From: an uncultured Clostridium sp.
Lineage (GTDB): Bacteria; Bacillota; Clostridia; TANB77; CAG-508
Direction of reading: 5' to 3'
Length of the DNA: 64,000 bases
Assembly (NCBI GenBank): GCA_948469655.1
Contig: CAOKMF010000008.1
Location: 1 to 64,000 of the forward strand
Shown here: piece after piece, positions 1 through 10,254 of the stretch
Layout of the letters: each line of letters begins with the position of its first letter
How positions within the stretch are numbered: position 1 is the stretch's first letter
Translations under genes and position numbers: made by a program
The notes under the pieces: model-generated
The model's input: only the letters and a program-made list of their open reading frames with translations
Databases searched by the model: none
What the model was told of the DNA's origin: nothing

Positions 1-70
1 GTATTACTAGTATTATTATCATTACTAATAACGCGATTAGCGTTACTCCGCTTTCATTTTTTACTCCCAT
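1..70 (-). CDS. Partial prepilin-like protein (N-terminus only)
   Basis: The ATG lies at 68-70 on the minus strand behind an AGAAGGAG ribosome-binding site, and the frame stays open to the window edge. The visible start, MGVKNESGVTLIALL followed by a run of M, I and V, resembles the type IV prepilin signal of clostridia: a short charged leader ending in Gly, then a hydrophobic helix. In that family the leader is cut by prepilin peptidase and the helix packs into a pilus or pseudopilus. The Glu usually found at mature position 5 is Ala here, as in other clostridial VTLIAL-type pilins. Only 23 codons are present, so the call rests on the signal alone. Confidence 0.5.
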   Translation of the reverse strand, partial: MGVKNESGVTLIALLVMIIILVI

Positions 71-325
71 AGCTTTTCTCCTTCTTTTGTTTTTATTACT
101 TATATGAATTTGCATATTTTTTCTTTTTTGCTGCATATTATTTTTACATCCTTTTGGCAAGAAACAAAAATAGCCAAAGTCAAACCAAACAAAACCAAAA
201 CTATTTTTATTTCTTCCCAATAAAATGTATTATTTTTATTTACATACAATATATTGATTGTATGTATTTGTATGGTCTTACAACAAATCTATTGTACCAA
301 CTGGTTTTATTGTACAACAAATTCG

Positions 326-359
326 TTGTATTGTCAATACAATTTATTAATTGTATTAT
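326..359 (+). promoter_or_regulatory. Promoter with overlapping palindromic operators for the HTH gene
   Basis: A sigma-A type promoter is visible: TTGTCA (331-336), a 17-base spacer, TATTAT (354-359). Two perfect inverted repeats lie on it. TTGTATTG-T-CAATACAA (326-342) covers the -35 and an 8-4-8 palindrome (337-356) covers the spacer and -10. More half-sites of the TTGTA/TACAA type run upstream (240-325). The arrangement fits autorepression by the HTH protein encoded just downstream. Confidence 0.65.
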
Positions 360-382
360 AGAATTTTTTTGAGGTGATTTTT

Positions 383-604
383 ATGCAGAAAACTAGATTA
401 AGAGACCTTAGGGAAGATAAAGATTTATTACAAAAAGATATTGCTAACATATTAGGTATGAAGCAACAACAATATTCAAGATATGAAACTGATGAAAATG
501 AGATAACTGTTACATTGTTAAAACAACTTGCTGATTTTTATGGGACTAGCACAGATTATATTTTAAGATTAACTAGTGAGAAAAAACCATATCCAAGAGA
601 TTAA
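383..604 (+). CDS. Small XRE-family HTH transcriptional regulator
   Basis: This 73-residue protein is almost only a helix-turn-helix: QKDIANILGMKQQQYSRYE (about residues 19-37) is the DNA-binding HTH, followed by the ADFYGTSTDYIL segment typical of Cro/CI-like HTH_3 regulators. I start it at ATG 383 behind GAGGTG (371-376) rather than at the in-frame GTG 374, which lies inside that ribosome-binding site. The promoter is overlaid with palindromes, so it probably represses itself. Its target beyond that is not visible. It contains no CGG codon. Confidence 0.8.
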   Translation: MQKTRLRDLREDKDLLQKDIANILGMKQQQYSRYETDENEITVTLLKQLADFYGTSTDYILRLTSEKKPYPRD

Positions 605-615
605 AAAGCAAATTA

Positions 616-649
616 ACAATATCTAAATGATAAATCATTAAGATATTGT
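616..649. terminator. Hairpin after the HTH gene
   Basis: ACAATATCT and AGATATTGT flank an inner ATGAT/ATCAT pair, giving a long AT-rich stem shortly after the stop codon. There is no strong T-run, so termination is likely but not certain. Confidence 0.45.
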
Positions 650-713
650 AGCTTTCGCATAATTATCTAGTATGGAGCTTTTCACCACTTCGTGGCGAAA
701 ATTCCTACTATAT

Positions 714-936
714 AAAAAAATGCCCCGCAGTTGGCCGTACATTATAGAAATTTTATGGACCTGTATATATACAGGTGGGTGCCTACCTTAATACTTCTGG
801 GTTTCTTACATAATTCTCTTTAGCAAGCATACACGCCATATCAAGAGATCGGCTCCCATATCCATTACTTTGTAGGTTCTAAAATTTCTACTTTAACTAC
901 GTACCACGCAGGGATATTTTTTTATATTTATTTGTT
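714..936 (-). ncRNA. ssrS: 6S RNA
   Basis: Read on the minus strand, this transcript has a closing stem in which CCCTGCGTGGTAC near the 5' end faces GTACGGCCAACTGCGGGG at the 3' end, a GGAGCCGATCTC segment in the middle, and a terminal T-run (714-720 on plus). These are hallmarks of Firmicute 6S RNA, which binds the housekeeping RNA polymerase holoenzyme as an open-promoter mimic and serves as template for product RNAs. It has its own promoter at 943-972. I assigned it from sequence features and layout; a covariance-model search would settle it. Confidence 0.7.
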
Positions 937-942
937 ATATTT

Positions 943-972
943 ATTGTAACACATTCTTATAGTATTTTTCAA
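943..972 (-). promoter_or_regulatory. Promoter of the 6S RNA
   Basis: On the minus strand TTGAAA (967-972), an 18-base spacer and TACAAT (943-948) put the start of transcription near 936, just before the conserved 6S closing stem. Confidence 0.6.
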
Positions 973-1004
973 GTATTATTTTATTTTTCGTATGTCAATT
1001 TATA

Positions 1005-2674
1005 CTATTTTATGATAATTTTTTCAATAAAGTTCTTATCTTCATTATATTGTAATTCTATTGTATAGTTTGCTGTAACATCTATTGTATCTCTTAATGT
1101 ACCTGTATCATTTACGTATACATTTCCTTCACGTTCAAATTTTACTTTTAGTCCTTCACCTGAGTTTGAATTTTTTACTATATCAATTAACGTTCTTAAT
1201 GAAGAACCTGAGTGTTCACCAGCATAACTTTCAAATGCTACATTAAATAATTGTATTTCTTGCTCACTCATGCTTTCCGCTATACTAGCATTTAGCTCAT
1301 CTATATCTTCTTCCTCTTTGTTGTATCCTAGCACTTCTTTCATACGGTCTATGTATTCTACTGCTGAATAATCTACATCATTATATACTATATAATAACT
1401 TGTTTCTCCTCCACTTGTTATAGAATATACATAATCAAACATAACTGGCAATAGTAAATCTTTTTTTGCATTTATTCCACCATACTTGCCATCTTTTGAA
1501 ACTATTACAACTCCTGTATCTCCAACAGTTACTACATTATTTACAACTTTTTCTGTCATTTCTTCTGTTATAACACATCCGAACTGTATCATATGATTCA
1601 TTAGTTATTTTTTCACCATGTTTATCAAATATATCCCATTTACCATTTACACAAGCTGGTATTAAATTATCATATAACATATATTGACTTTTAGCACTAT
1701 CTGCTATAAAGCTTTCACTATTTATCCCTATGACATCATATTCCATATGTATAACTAATTGTTCATTAGAATCTATTACCCCAAATTTTGAATTACTTTC
1801 TACTAGATAATATCCTAAAGTACTATTAAAAACTTTTATATCATCATATTTTACACTAATCTTTGTTTCACCAGTAGAATATGTGATTCCTACTTTATCA
1901 CTTGAATTTGTGATTATGAATTCTTTTGGTCCTTCTAGAAATTCTATGTTATTATATCTTGGGCCAATTATTTCTTCTTTAGTATTAATATTTACTACTC
2001 CAAATTTGTCTGTTGAACTCTTTGATGCAACTATCATTCCATATATTAATGCCTTTTGATTATTAAAATCTTCGCTTAATTTATCATATCCATATTCTTT
2101 TACATGTTCTTTATAATAATCTACTAAATATGATAATGTTTGTATTTGGAATTTGTTTGTTTCTTTATTATAGTAAAATGCTGAATTAAATGCTTGCATA
2201 AATCCTTCTGAATCTATATACCATTTATTATCTATCTTTGTTACTGGCACGGTTATTTCTACATGCTCATAATCATCTGTGCTATTTGGCGGTGTCTTAT
2301 TTATCTGATTTGAATTAAGATAAAATGATGTTGTTTCTGTTCCATCTTTTGCTTCTACATACATTTTTGTAGTGTCTTCTGTATTTATCTTATATTCTCC
2401 ATTATGTGCTTCATAACCAACTAATGTGGCTATATCTTTTATCGATATATAAATATGCCCGATCATCCATGAAACGGAATGTATCTTCTGTAAATGATTT
2501 TCTTTGACCATCTACATAAAGACCTAGCTGTGCTTCTTTTATATTTCCAATTACAACAACAATTGCAACTACTACTATAATAACAACTAGTATAAGTCCA
2601 AGTATTAATGCTGTCAATCTATTTGCCGGATTTCTCTTTTTTAACTTTACTTCTCCATCTTGCTCTATTTTCAT
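1005..2674 (-). CDS. Membrane-anchored WG-repeat / amine-oxidase-N-like protein, two CGG recoding sites
   Basis: The joined protein has 555 residues: a short basic N-terminus, one membrane helix (about residues 21-43), a copper-amine-oxidase N-like segment (HIYISIKDIATLVGYE, about 70-90), then WG-type repeats of the form FGVINxxxxxVI and GKWDIFDKHGEKI. WG repeats are beta-rich units of unknown function in Firmicute surface proteins, so an extracellular binding role is inferred. In-frame CGG at 2459-2461 and 1579-1581 each need a +1 shift to keep the frame (MDD-G-HIYIS and TV-G-CVITEE). With both, the length is divisible by three and the stop is at 1005. I do not recognise a specific gene name. 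Confidence 0.7.
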
Positions 2675-2688
2675 TCCATATCCTCCTT

Positions 2689-3828
<1,140 letters not shown>

Positions 3829-4365
3829 TTAAGTTTCCTCCGCTTCTTTTTGTTCCTCTTTTTCCGTTTCTTCTTGTTTCCTTTTTGATTCTACTAATTC
3901 TGATGTACAATGACTACATCTTACTGCTTTATATGGTATTTCTGATAAGCAATAAGGACATGTTTTTACAGTCGGTTCTACTTTAACTTCTTCTACCTGT
4001 TTCTTCTTTGATTTTTTTCTTAGTTTACCTATTGTGTCTTTATTAAGTTGTTCTAACTTTTTGTTTATTTTATTTACATATTTTATTGCTAGGAAAATTG
4101 AAAATGCTATAACAAAAAAGTTTATAAGAGCATTTACAAAAGAACCTATTCCTATTTCTGCAACTCCATTTCCAATAACTATTTTCCATTCTGAATAATC
4201 AATATTTCCTGTAAATATTGCTGTAAATGGCATTATGATGTCATTTACAAGAGAATTTACTATTTTCTGAAAAGCCCCTCCTATTACAACACCTACTGCT
4301 AGGTCTATTGCATTTCCCTTCATAGCAAATTCTTTAAATTCTTTAATAAGTGACATTTTTCGCAC
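3829..4365 (-). CDS. mscL: Large-conductance mechanosensitive channel with C-terminal zinc ribbon
   Basis: MscL opens a wide pore when the membrane is stretched and protects against osmotic downshock. The N-terminus shows the amphipathic helix (FKEFAMKGN) and TM1 ([17 protein letters not shown]); TM2 lies at about residues 78-98. The protein is 178 residues, against about 130-150 for the family, because a CPYC-x10-CSHC zinc ribbon (about residues 136-156) and a charged Glu/Lys tail are added. The ribbon is cytoplasmic by topology, and its role is unknown. The gene contains no in-frame CGG; one out-of-phase CGG (ACG GAA) is tolerated. Confidence 0.9.
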   Translation of the reverse strand: MRKMSLIKEFKEFAMKGNAIDLAVGVVIGGAFQKIVNSLVNDIIMPFTAIFTGNIDYSEWKIVIGNGVAEIGIGSFVNALINFFVIAFSIFLAIKYVNKINKKLEQLNKDTIGKLRKKSKKKQVEEVKVEPTVKTCPYCLSEIPYKAVRCSHCTSELVESKRKQEETEKEEQKEAEET

Positions 4366-4382
4366 CCCTTTATTTTAAAAAT

Positions 4383-4412
4383 AGCGCTAGAGTTTTTTGC
4401 CACACTAGCGCT
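4383..4412 (-). terminator. Terminator after rpmA
   Basis: AGCGCTAG (383-390 of the 4 kb block) pairs with CTAGCGCT (4405-4412) around a 14-base loop; on the minus strand the stem is followed by TATTTTTAAAAT. Confidence 0.7.
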
Positions 4413-4425
4413 TTTATATCATTTA

Positions 4426-4686
4426 TTAATTTTCTTCTGGGTAAACACTAACTTTCTTTTTGTCTTTACCTAATCTTTCAAATTTAACTGTTCCATTTAC
4501 TAATGCATATAAAGTATCGTCACTTCCAATTCCAACATTAGTTCCTGGATGTATCTTTGTTCCTCTTTGTCTCATTAGGATATTTCCTGCAAGAACAAAT
4601 TGTCCGTCTGCTCTTTTTACCCCAAGACGTTTAGACTCACTATCTCTACCGTTCTTAACGCTACCTTGCCCTTTTTTATGTGCCAT
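4426..4686 (-). CDS. rpmA: 50S ribosomal protein L27
   Basis: L27 reaches the peptidyl-transferase centre with its N-terminal tail. The 86-residue protein has the typical core ([42 protein letters not shown]). It starts MAHKKGQGS directly and lacks the Firmicute N-terminal extension ending in FASKK that the protease Prp removes; no prp gene lies between rplU and rpmA. The start is fixed by a GGAGAG ribosome-binding site. Two CGG triplets occur out of phase (GAC GGA, AAC GGT) without effect. Confidence 0.95.
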   Translation of the reverse strand: MAHKKGQGSVKNGRDSESKRLGVKRADGQFVLAGNILMRQRGTKIHPGTNVGIGSDDTLYALVNGTVKFERLGKDKKKVSVYPEEN

Positions 4687-4726
4687 GGTATTCTCTCCTT
4701 TCTAAATGTTTATATATTTTTAGAAA

Positions 4727-5158
4727 TTATGCTTCTTTTTTAGCTGTTTCTTTTTTTGCAGTCTCTTTTTTAGCTGTTGGTTTCTTTTCTGTTTTTTCTG
4801 CTTTAGCTACTGGCTCAGCTTTTTCTGTTTTTTCGGTCTTTTCTGCTGCTACTTTTATAGCTGTAATTTCTACTTTTGTGTATGGTTGTCTATGTCCTTG
4901 TTTTCTTCTATAATTCTTTTTAGCCTTATATTTGAAAACGATGATTTTTTTACCTTTACCATGTGCTACAACTTTACCTTCAACTGCTGCACCTTTAACA
5001 TAAGGAGTACCTACTTCTATTTTCTTATCATCTGATATTAAGATAACTTTGTCGAATTTTACTTTTTTCCCTTCTTCGTCATCTAATTTTTCAAAAAATA
5101 CTACGTCTCCTTTTGATACCTTATATTGCTTACCACAAGCTTCGATTATTGCGTACAT
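4727..5158 (-). CDS. rplU: 50S ribosomal protein L21 with Lys/Ala-rich tail
   Basis: L21 binds 23S rRNA domain VI. Residues 1-103 are the normal domain ([34 protein letters not shown]). The tail, residues 104-143, is a low-complexity stretch of Lys, Ala, Glu and Thr ([13 protein letters not shown]), making it about 40 residues longer than usual; basic/acidic tails of this kind occur on ribosomal proteins of some clostridia. It forms a two-gene unit with rpmA, about 40 bases apart, and is preceded by its own promoter and leader. Confidence 0.95.
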   Translation of the reverse strand: MYAIIEACGKQYKVSKGDVVFFEKLDDEEGKKVKFDKVILISDDKKIEVGTPYVKGAAVEGKVVAHGKGKKIIVFKYKAKKNYRRKQGHRQPYTKVEITAIKVAAEKTEKTEKAEPVAKAEKTEKKPTAKKETAKKETAKKEA

Positions 5159-5257
5159 TGCAAATAAGCACCTCCCTTTTTCGTATACTCGCTAACCTTA
5201 AAATTTAGGTACCTAAATTTAATTAGGCTTTATAAACCTTGACTTATGCGGTTACAG
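5159..5257 (-). promoter_or_regulatory. L21 leader with 20-base perfect palindrome
   Basis: The leader of rplU carries a perfect 20-base palindrome at 5201-5220 (AAATTTAGGT/ACCTAAATTT) followed by GTTAGCGAG and the GGGAGG ribosome-binding site. Firmicutes often place an autoregulatory L21-binding RNA structure here; position and structure fit, but I cannot confirm the family match. Confidence 0.5.
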
Positions 5258-5263
5258 TTAATT

Positions 5264-5292
5264 ATTTTAACATATCTGCCTATATTTGTCAA
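5264..5292 (-). promoter_or_regulatory. Promoter of rplU-rpmA
   Basis: Minus strand TTGACA (5287-5292), a 17-base spacer, TAAAAT (5264-5269). Confidence 0.7.
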
Positions 5293-5295
5293 TAT

Positions 5296-6549
5296 TTAAC
5301 CGTAATTTTCTTCTTGCATTCTTATTTTTATTCTATTCCATACATCATTTGTTTTTAAATATTCTTTATAGTGTTTCTGAACATCTTCGTCATATTTCTC
5401 AAGCTCTCCAACTAGACACAAAAAGTCATTGTTTGGAAATATTTTATCTATCTTTTCTATGCTATTTCTTAATTTTTCTTTGGCAATCTCTATATCTTTC
5501 AAATACGTATTTCTTTGCATTATATACATAAGAAGTGGTTTGTATTTTATCCATCCTATTGAAGCTTTTAAAAACCTTTCTCCTATTGCTTCGTCACTTA
5601 ATGATGGTTTTTCGAATTTTTTTGGAAATTTTCCTTTTACAATTCCTGTATATTTTAAAAAGCTATCATGGAAATGATATGTAGGTACTTTTACGACTTT
5701 TGCTTCTGAAAGTAATGTACAAAAGAATGTATCTTCTCCCCTTGCAAATGGTGGGTTATAGAAGGCTGGTATTTTGTCTATATGAGTAAGATTTATGCAT
5801 ATTCCAGAACCAAATAGCCATGATTTTATACCTACATGTTTTAGTACTATTTTGTCTTTTCCTTCTGTTATATCTGTTTCTGCAAATGCCATCCAATTAT
5901 CTTGTTCCATATTCTTTTTTATTTTTTCCCAATTTACAGCTTCATTACTAACTGCATCTATGTATTCTTTGAAGTCTTGCTCTTTTACTTCATCTTTTCC
6001 AAACTCTATATATGGAACGGGCGACATATTACCACATCTATGTCCTACTGTAACATCTGAATAAGGAATAACGTTTAGATGTTCAAGTAAATTTTCTTGC
6101 TTCTTCCAAATTATTTCTTTACCTTCACCTTTAATATTTGCATATGGATATTCGTCATCATCCCAAAATAGTAAATAATCTATTTTTCTTTTAAGTGCAA
6201 AATACATGATTGCATTTCTGGCTCTCGCATACCCTGTACCTAATATTAAATTTACTTCACTTTTGCTTAAATTATATCTTGATTTTAGAATTTTCTTTTC
6301 TTCTTCAATATCTTCTGGTGTTATATATTTTATATGTATTTTTCTATAAACATCATCTTTAAGTGTATAAAAATCTTTTCTTTCTGTATGCTGATATTCT
6401 AAATCGTATAATATAAAGATTGTAAGGTGAACTTCTTCTGGATAGTTTTGTATTTGTTCTATCATATCTTTGTAACAATTGTTTATTATGTTACAGATAT
6501 TTGTTCTTCCAGTTAAGAAACCTATTCCAAATTCTACTGGCTTTCCCAT
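5296..6549 (-). CDS. Putative glycosyltransferase (GT-A fold)
   Basis: This 417-residue soluble protein has RARNAIMYFALKRKIDYLL followed by FWDDDEYPY (about residues 130-140), a DxD-type metal/nucleotide-sugar site, and later PPFARGEDTFFCTLL, the acceptor-side acidic segment seen in GT2-like enzymes. This suggests transfer of a sugar from a nucleotide donor, with donor and acceptor unknown. No membrane segment is visible. It stands alone between the rplU promoter and the divergent DUF4912-GH57 unit and contains no in-frame CGG. It could also be a nucleotide-diphospho-sugar transferase of another GT family. Confidence 0.6.
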   Translation of the reverse strand: MGKPVEFGIGFLTGRTNICNIINNCYKDMIEQIQNYPEEVHLTIFILYDLEYQHTERKDFYTLKDDVYRKIHIKYITPEDIEEEKKILKSRYNLSKSEVNLILGTGYARARNAIMYFALKRKIDYLLFWDDDEYPYANIKGEGKEIIWKKQENLLEHLNVIPYSDVTVGHRCGNMSPVPYIEFGKDEVKEQDFKEYIDAVSNEAVNWEKIKKNMEQDNWMAFAETDITEGKDKIVLKHVGIKSWLFGSGICINLTHIDKIPAFYNPPFARGEDTFFCTLLSEAKVVKVPTYHFHDSFLKYTGIVKGKFPKKFEKPSLSDEAIGERFLKASIGWIKYKPLLMYIMQRNTYLKDIEIAKEKLRNSIEKIDKIFPNNDFLCLVGELEKYDEDVQKHYKEYLKTNDVWNRIKIRMQEENYG

Positions 6550-6610
6550 TCTTTCACGTTCCTTTACAATAATTTAATATAATATGCTTCTTAAAAAGCA
6601 TAAAGATATA

Positions 6611-6647
6611 TTGACACAGAAATCTTTAAATTAGATTTACTGTGCAA
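6611..6647. repeat. Imperfect inverted repeat in the divergent intergenic region
   Basis: The 6550-6793 region holds a hairpin in which TTG-CACAG-AAATCT faces AGATTT-ACTGTG-CAA, plus a smaller ATGCT/AGCAT repeat near 6580-6600. It could terminate nothing obvious, since the genes on each side diverge from it, so an operator or a leader structure of the glycosyltransferase gene is more likely. Confidence 0.4.
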
Positions 6648-6733
6648 TATTTACATTTTTATATATAATTCCAGAGTATTATAGCATAACATAATTTTTT
6701 TTGCAAGTTTTTAATTTTTATTTAAGAATTATA

Positions 6734-6762
6734 TTGAATTTATTTGTTTTTTGATATATGAT
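6734..6762 (+). promoter_or_regulatory. Promoter of the DUF4912-GH57 unit
   Basis: TTGAAT (6734-6739), 17-base spacer, TATGAT (6757-6762), about 30 bases before the start codon at 6794. Confidence 0.55.
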
Positions 6763-6793
6763 ATATGTATTATTTAACAAAGGAGGAAGTTTT

Positions 6794-7681
6794 ATGGCAA
6801 AAAATGAAGTAAAAAAGGATGTAAAAAAAGTAGCTACTAAAATCACTACTAAATCTGCTAGTACAAAAACTACTAAAAAGCCTGTATCTAAGAAAAATGC
6901 AAAGACCAAAAAAACTTTAGAAAAAAGGGTGCAAACCACGTCCAAAGCTTCTACTCCTAAAAAAAATGTAACAAAAAAAGCTTCTGAAAAGAACGCTTCT
7001 ACATCTAAGAAATCTACTTCTACAAAAAGCGTAGCAAAGAAAACTACTACGAAAAAAACTTCTTCTAAATCTACTGCAAAATCTATGCTTTCAGAATATT
7101 ATGATTTACCTTATAGATATAATCAAACTATTGTTAAAATTCTAGCTCAAACTCCAACGACTTTATTTGTTTATTGGGATATTTCAGACGAAGATAGAGA
7201 TTCTTTAGTTAAAATGCATGGTGATAATTTCTTCTATGAAACAAGACCTATTCTTTTAGTGCATAATTTAACTCGTAATTATACATTTGAAATAGAGATA
7301 AATGATTTTGCAAACAGTTGGTACATAAGAACTGGAGAACCAGATTGTGATTATATAGTAGAACTTGGTAGGAAATTTAATAATAATTCTAATGAATATA
7401 TTTATATTAACTCTTCAAATGATATGATGTCTCCAAATGACCACATTTTATTTGAGAATGCAGATTTGGGTCATGTTTTATTTAGAAATGTCAAGACTCA
7501 TGAACTGTCTTCTAAAGATTTCGGAGATTTAAATTTTATAAAAAATATAGATAAATTATATGGGAACATTTATGATGTGTATAGTGCATTGTACAATAAC
7601 GGAGAACTAGATGATTTAAATTCACCTTCTTCTCACGAGTTTTATTTAAAACAAAAGAAAGAGGATAATACAAATGACTAA
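6794..7681 (+). CDS. DUF4912 protein with histone-H1-like basic N-terminus
   Basis: The 295-residue protein begins after AGGAGG. Residues 1-95 are a Lys/Thr/Ser/Ala-rich, presumably disordered, basic tail; from about 100 the DUF4912 domain follows (LPYRYNQTIVKILAQTP, LFVYWDISDEDR, SWYIRTGEPDCDYIVELG). DUF4912 has a carbohydrate-binding-like fold and in clostridia often sits beside a GH57 enzyme, as here, with an 8-base overlap and so translational coupling. A role in bringing the enzyme to glucan is inferred. CGG occurs twice but only out of phase (TTC GGA, AAC GGA), with no shift. Confidence 0.75.
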   Translation: MAKNEVKKDVKKVATKITTKSASTKTTKKPVSKKNAKTKKTLEKRVQTTSKASTPKKNVTKKASEKNASTSKKSTSTKSVAKKTTTKKTSSKSTAKSMLSEYYDLPYRYNQTIVKILAQTPTTLFVYWDISDEDRDSLVKMHGDNFFYETRPILLVHNLTRNYTFEIEINDFANSWYIRTGEPDCDYIVELGRKFNNNSNEYIYINSSNDMMSPNDHILFENADLGHVLFRNVKTHELSSKDFGDLNFIKNIDKLYGNIYDVYSALYNNGELDDLNSPSSHEFYLKQKKEDNTND

Positions 7682-9269
7682 TAACCCAAAAGGATACGTA
7701 AGTTTTATATTGCACGCACATTTACCTTTTGTGCATCATCCAGAAAGTGAAAATTATTTAGAGGAAGAATGGCTTTTTGAAGCTATTTCTGAAACATATA
7801 TACCATTACTTACAAATTTTAAGAAATTAGAGGAGGAAAAAGTCTTCTTTAGAGTAACAATGTCTCTTACTCCCCCTCTTCTTTCTATGCTTGCAAGTCC
7901 ACTTCTTCAAAAAAGATATATTAAATACCTAAATAAACATATTGAACTTTGCAAAAAAGAAGTTATTAGAACTAAAGATAACCCTAGATTAAATGATTTG
8001 TCTAAATACTACTTAGACAGATATAGTGGAGATTTGCATATTTTTAAAGATGTATATAATTGTAATATAATAGAAGGTTTTAAATATTTTCAAGATATAG
8101 GCGTTTTGGAAATAATAACTTGTGGTGCAACTCACCGGCTATTTTCCTATTTTATATACTAATGAAAAAACTATCAGAGCACAAATTGCAGTTCGGTGTA
8201 CAGACTTATGAGAAATATTTAGGAAGAAAGCCTCGTGGGATTTGGCTTCCTGAGTGTGGATATGTTCCAGAAGCTGATAAATATTTAAAAGAATTTGGTA
8301 TAGAATATATTATAACTGAGTCTCATGGTATTCTTTATGCAAACCCTATTCCTGTTTATGGAACTTTTGCACCTATTGTATCTCCTGAAGGAGTGGCTGC
8401 TTTTGGTCGTGATTTAGAATCTTCAAGACAGGTTTGGAGCTCTATTTCTGGCTATCCTGGCGATTATAACTATCGTGAATTTTATAGAGATATTGGATAT
8501 GACGCTGACTATGAATATATCAAACCTTATATTACTCATGATGGTGTTAGAGTAAATACTGGTATAAAATATCATAGAATTACTGGAAAAACCGAAAACA
8601 AAGATTTATATAATGTAAGATGGGCAATGGACTCTGCTGAAAAGCAAGCAGGACACTTTTTCGATTCTAGGGAGAAACAAATTTCAAATCTTGCTAAATT
8701 TATGCACACTCCCCCTATTATTCTATGTCCTTATGACGCAGAACTTTTTGGTCATTGGTGGTATGAAGGACCTTACTGGCTATATGTTTTATTTAAAAAA
8801 ATTTATTATGATAAATGTGACTTTAAGTTAATAACTCCTAGTGAATATATTGATAAATTCCCTGAAATGCAGGAATGTACCCCTTGCCGTTCTAGCTGGG
8901 GTGCTAATCGGATATAGTGAAGTATGGCTTAATGAACTAAATGATTACGTCGTTCGTCATCTTCATAACTTGGGTGATAAAATGGTAGAACTTGCAAATG
9001 TTTTTAAAGATGAAACTGATAATTTGAAAATTTTTGCTTTAAATCAATGTGCAAGGGAGCTTTTACTTGCACAAAGCAGTGATTGGAATTTTATTATAAC
9101 AAATGGAACTATGGTTGATTATGCAAAAAGGCGTATTAAAGACCATGTTGGTAGATTCTCAAAATTATATGATCAGTTAAAAACTAATACTATTGATGAA
9201 GAATTTTTAAAAGATATATCAGAAAAAGATGCTATTTTTCCTGATATTGATTATAGAATATATATGTAG
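7674..9269 (+). CDS. GH57 alpha-glucan branching-type enzyme, three CGG recoding sites
   Basis: The joined 530-residue enzyme is a GH57/DUF1957 protein, a family including 1,4-alpha-glucan branching enzymes. Visible motifs: HAHLPFVHHPE at the start, ITCGATHGYFPIL, GIWLPECGY with the catalytic Glu near residue 192, and CPYDAELFGHWWYEGP with the catalytic Asp near 353; the C-terminal helical domain follows. In-frame CGG at 8136-8138 (TH-G-YFP), 8194-8196 (QIAV-G-VQTY) and 8909-8911 (GAN-G-YSEVW) each shift +1. These are plus-strand sites, which shows the effect follows coding direction rather than genome strand. With glgP it points to storage-glucan metabolism. Confidence 0.9.
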
Positions 9270-9393
9270 CAAATCATAAATTCATGAACATACAAGCTCG
9301 TAAAAGACTTCTTTAGAATAAGATAATGTATAAACTTAAATTTATTGTGGGATAATACATTTGATTAAAATTTTCTAAAGGAGGTCTTTTTTT

Positions 9394-10239
9394 GTGAAGT
9401 CGTTATGCATAAAAGAAAATAATAGCGAAGTAATTAGCTTCATAAATGATAAACTTTCAAAATTAGACCTTGATTCATTGGTTTTTAATTCTTATAAATT
9501 TAAGATTTATAAGAATACTATTCTGCATACAAAAACAGAAAACTTGGATGTTTTTTATGATAAAGTTTCTGCTATTTTAACTGAAGCTATAATCAAGTTC
9601 TATCAAAAAAAACTTTTAAAAAGGATTTTAGATTATAATTATTTTTATTTTAATTCCTTAGAAAAAAAGGAAATTATTCAAATTGCAGAAAATTTTATCG
9701 AAAGCGATATTATAACTGAAGAAGACAACTTTTTTGCGATTTATTCTGCTGTTTTAGAATATATAAAGACTAATAAAGCTCTTGTTTTAGAAGGTTTTGT
9801 AAATTTTAGGCTTGCAAATTATATGAAAAACTTAGATTATACTATCGATATCGCTGTAAATAAATTTATAACTGATAAAGAGTATATTGAATTTGTAAAT
9901 ATGCTAAAATTATATATTACACTAACTCCACCTAAAGCTTCTTTAATTCATTTGGTTTATTTTGGTGGGGAAAGTATTTTACTTGATAAGGATAAAAAGA
10001 TTATCCCTTTAGATGACGATAGTTTTAATATGAAGTATTTATCTGATATAAGCTTTTCTTCAAATGATTATGCACTAAATGCTTTATTAAGCATGCCACC
10101 TAGAAAGCTCATAATTCATTTGATGGACAAAAGTTCTAATGACGAATTTATTAATACACTTAAGCTTATTTTTGAGAACAAATACGAAATTTGTTCTTCA
10201 TGTGAGCTTTGCAGGTTATATAAGTTTGGATTTAATTAG
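9394..10239 (+). CDS. ytxC: Sporulation protein YtxC
   Basis: This 281-residue protein matches the YtxC layout: a variable N-terminal half and the conserved EGFVNFRLANYMKNLDY segment (about residues 130-146) followed by VNKFITDKEYIEFVNMLK. YtxC is a conserved sporulation protein of unknown biochemical role. I take the GTG at 9394 as start because it follows AAAGGAGG at the right distance. There is no CGG in the gene. It is convergent with the HAD gene, with only 15 bases between stops. Confidence 0.7.
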   Translation: MKSLCIKENNSEVISFINDKLSKLDLDSLVFNSYKFKIYKNTILHTKTENLDVFYDKVSAILTEAIIKFYQKKLLKRILDYNYFYFNSLEKKEIIQIAENFIESDIITEEDNFFAIYSAVLEYIKTNKALVLEGFVNFRLANYMKNLDYTIDIAVNKFITDKEYIEFVNMLKLYITLTPPKASLIHLVYFGGESILLDKDKKIIPLDDDSFNMKYLSDISFSSNDYALNALLSMPPRKLIIHLMDKSSNDEFINTLKLIFENKYEICSSCELCRLYKFGFN

Positions 10240-10254
10240 ATAAGTGAAATTAAT

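Noticed and set aside
154..372. 72-codon plus-strand ORF before the HTH gene
   Set aside because: It overlaps the palindromic promoter region, lacks a ribosome-binding site and has low-complexity composition.
8120..8200. TTC GGT near 8194 in GH57 as a harmless out-of-phase CGG
   Set aside because: In the correct frame after the first joint it reads GTT CGG TGT, and a third shift is needed to give QIAVGVQTY; the length arithmetic also requires three.
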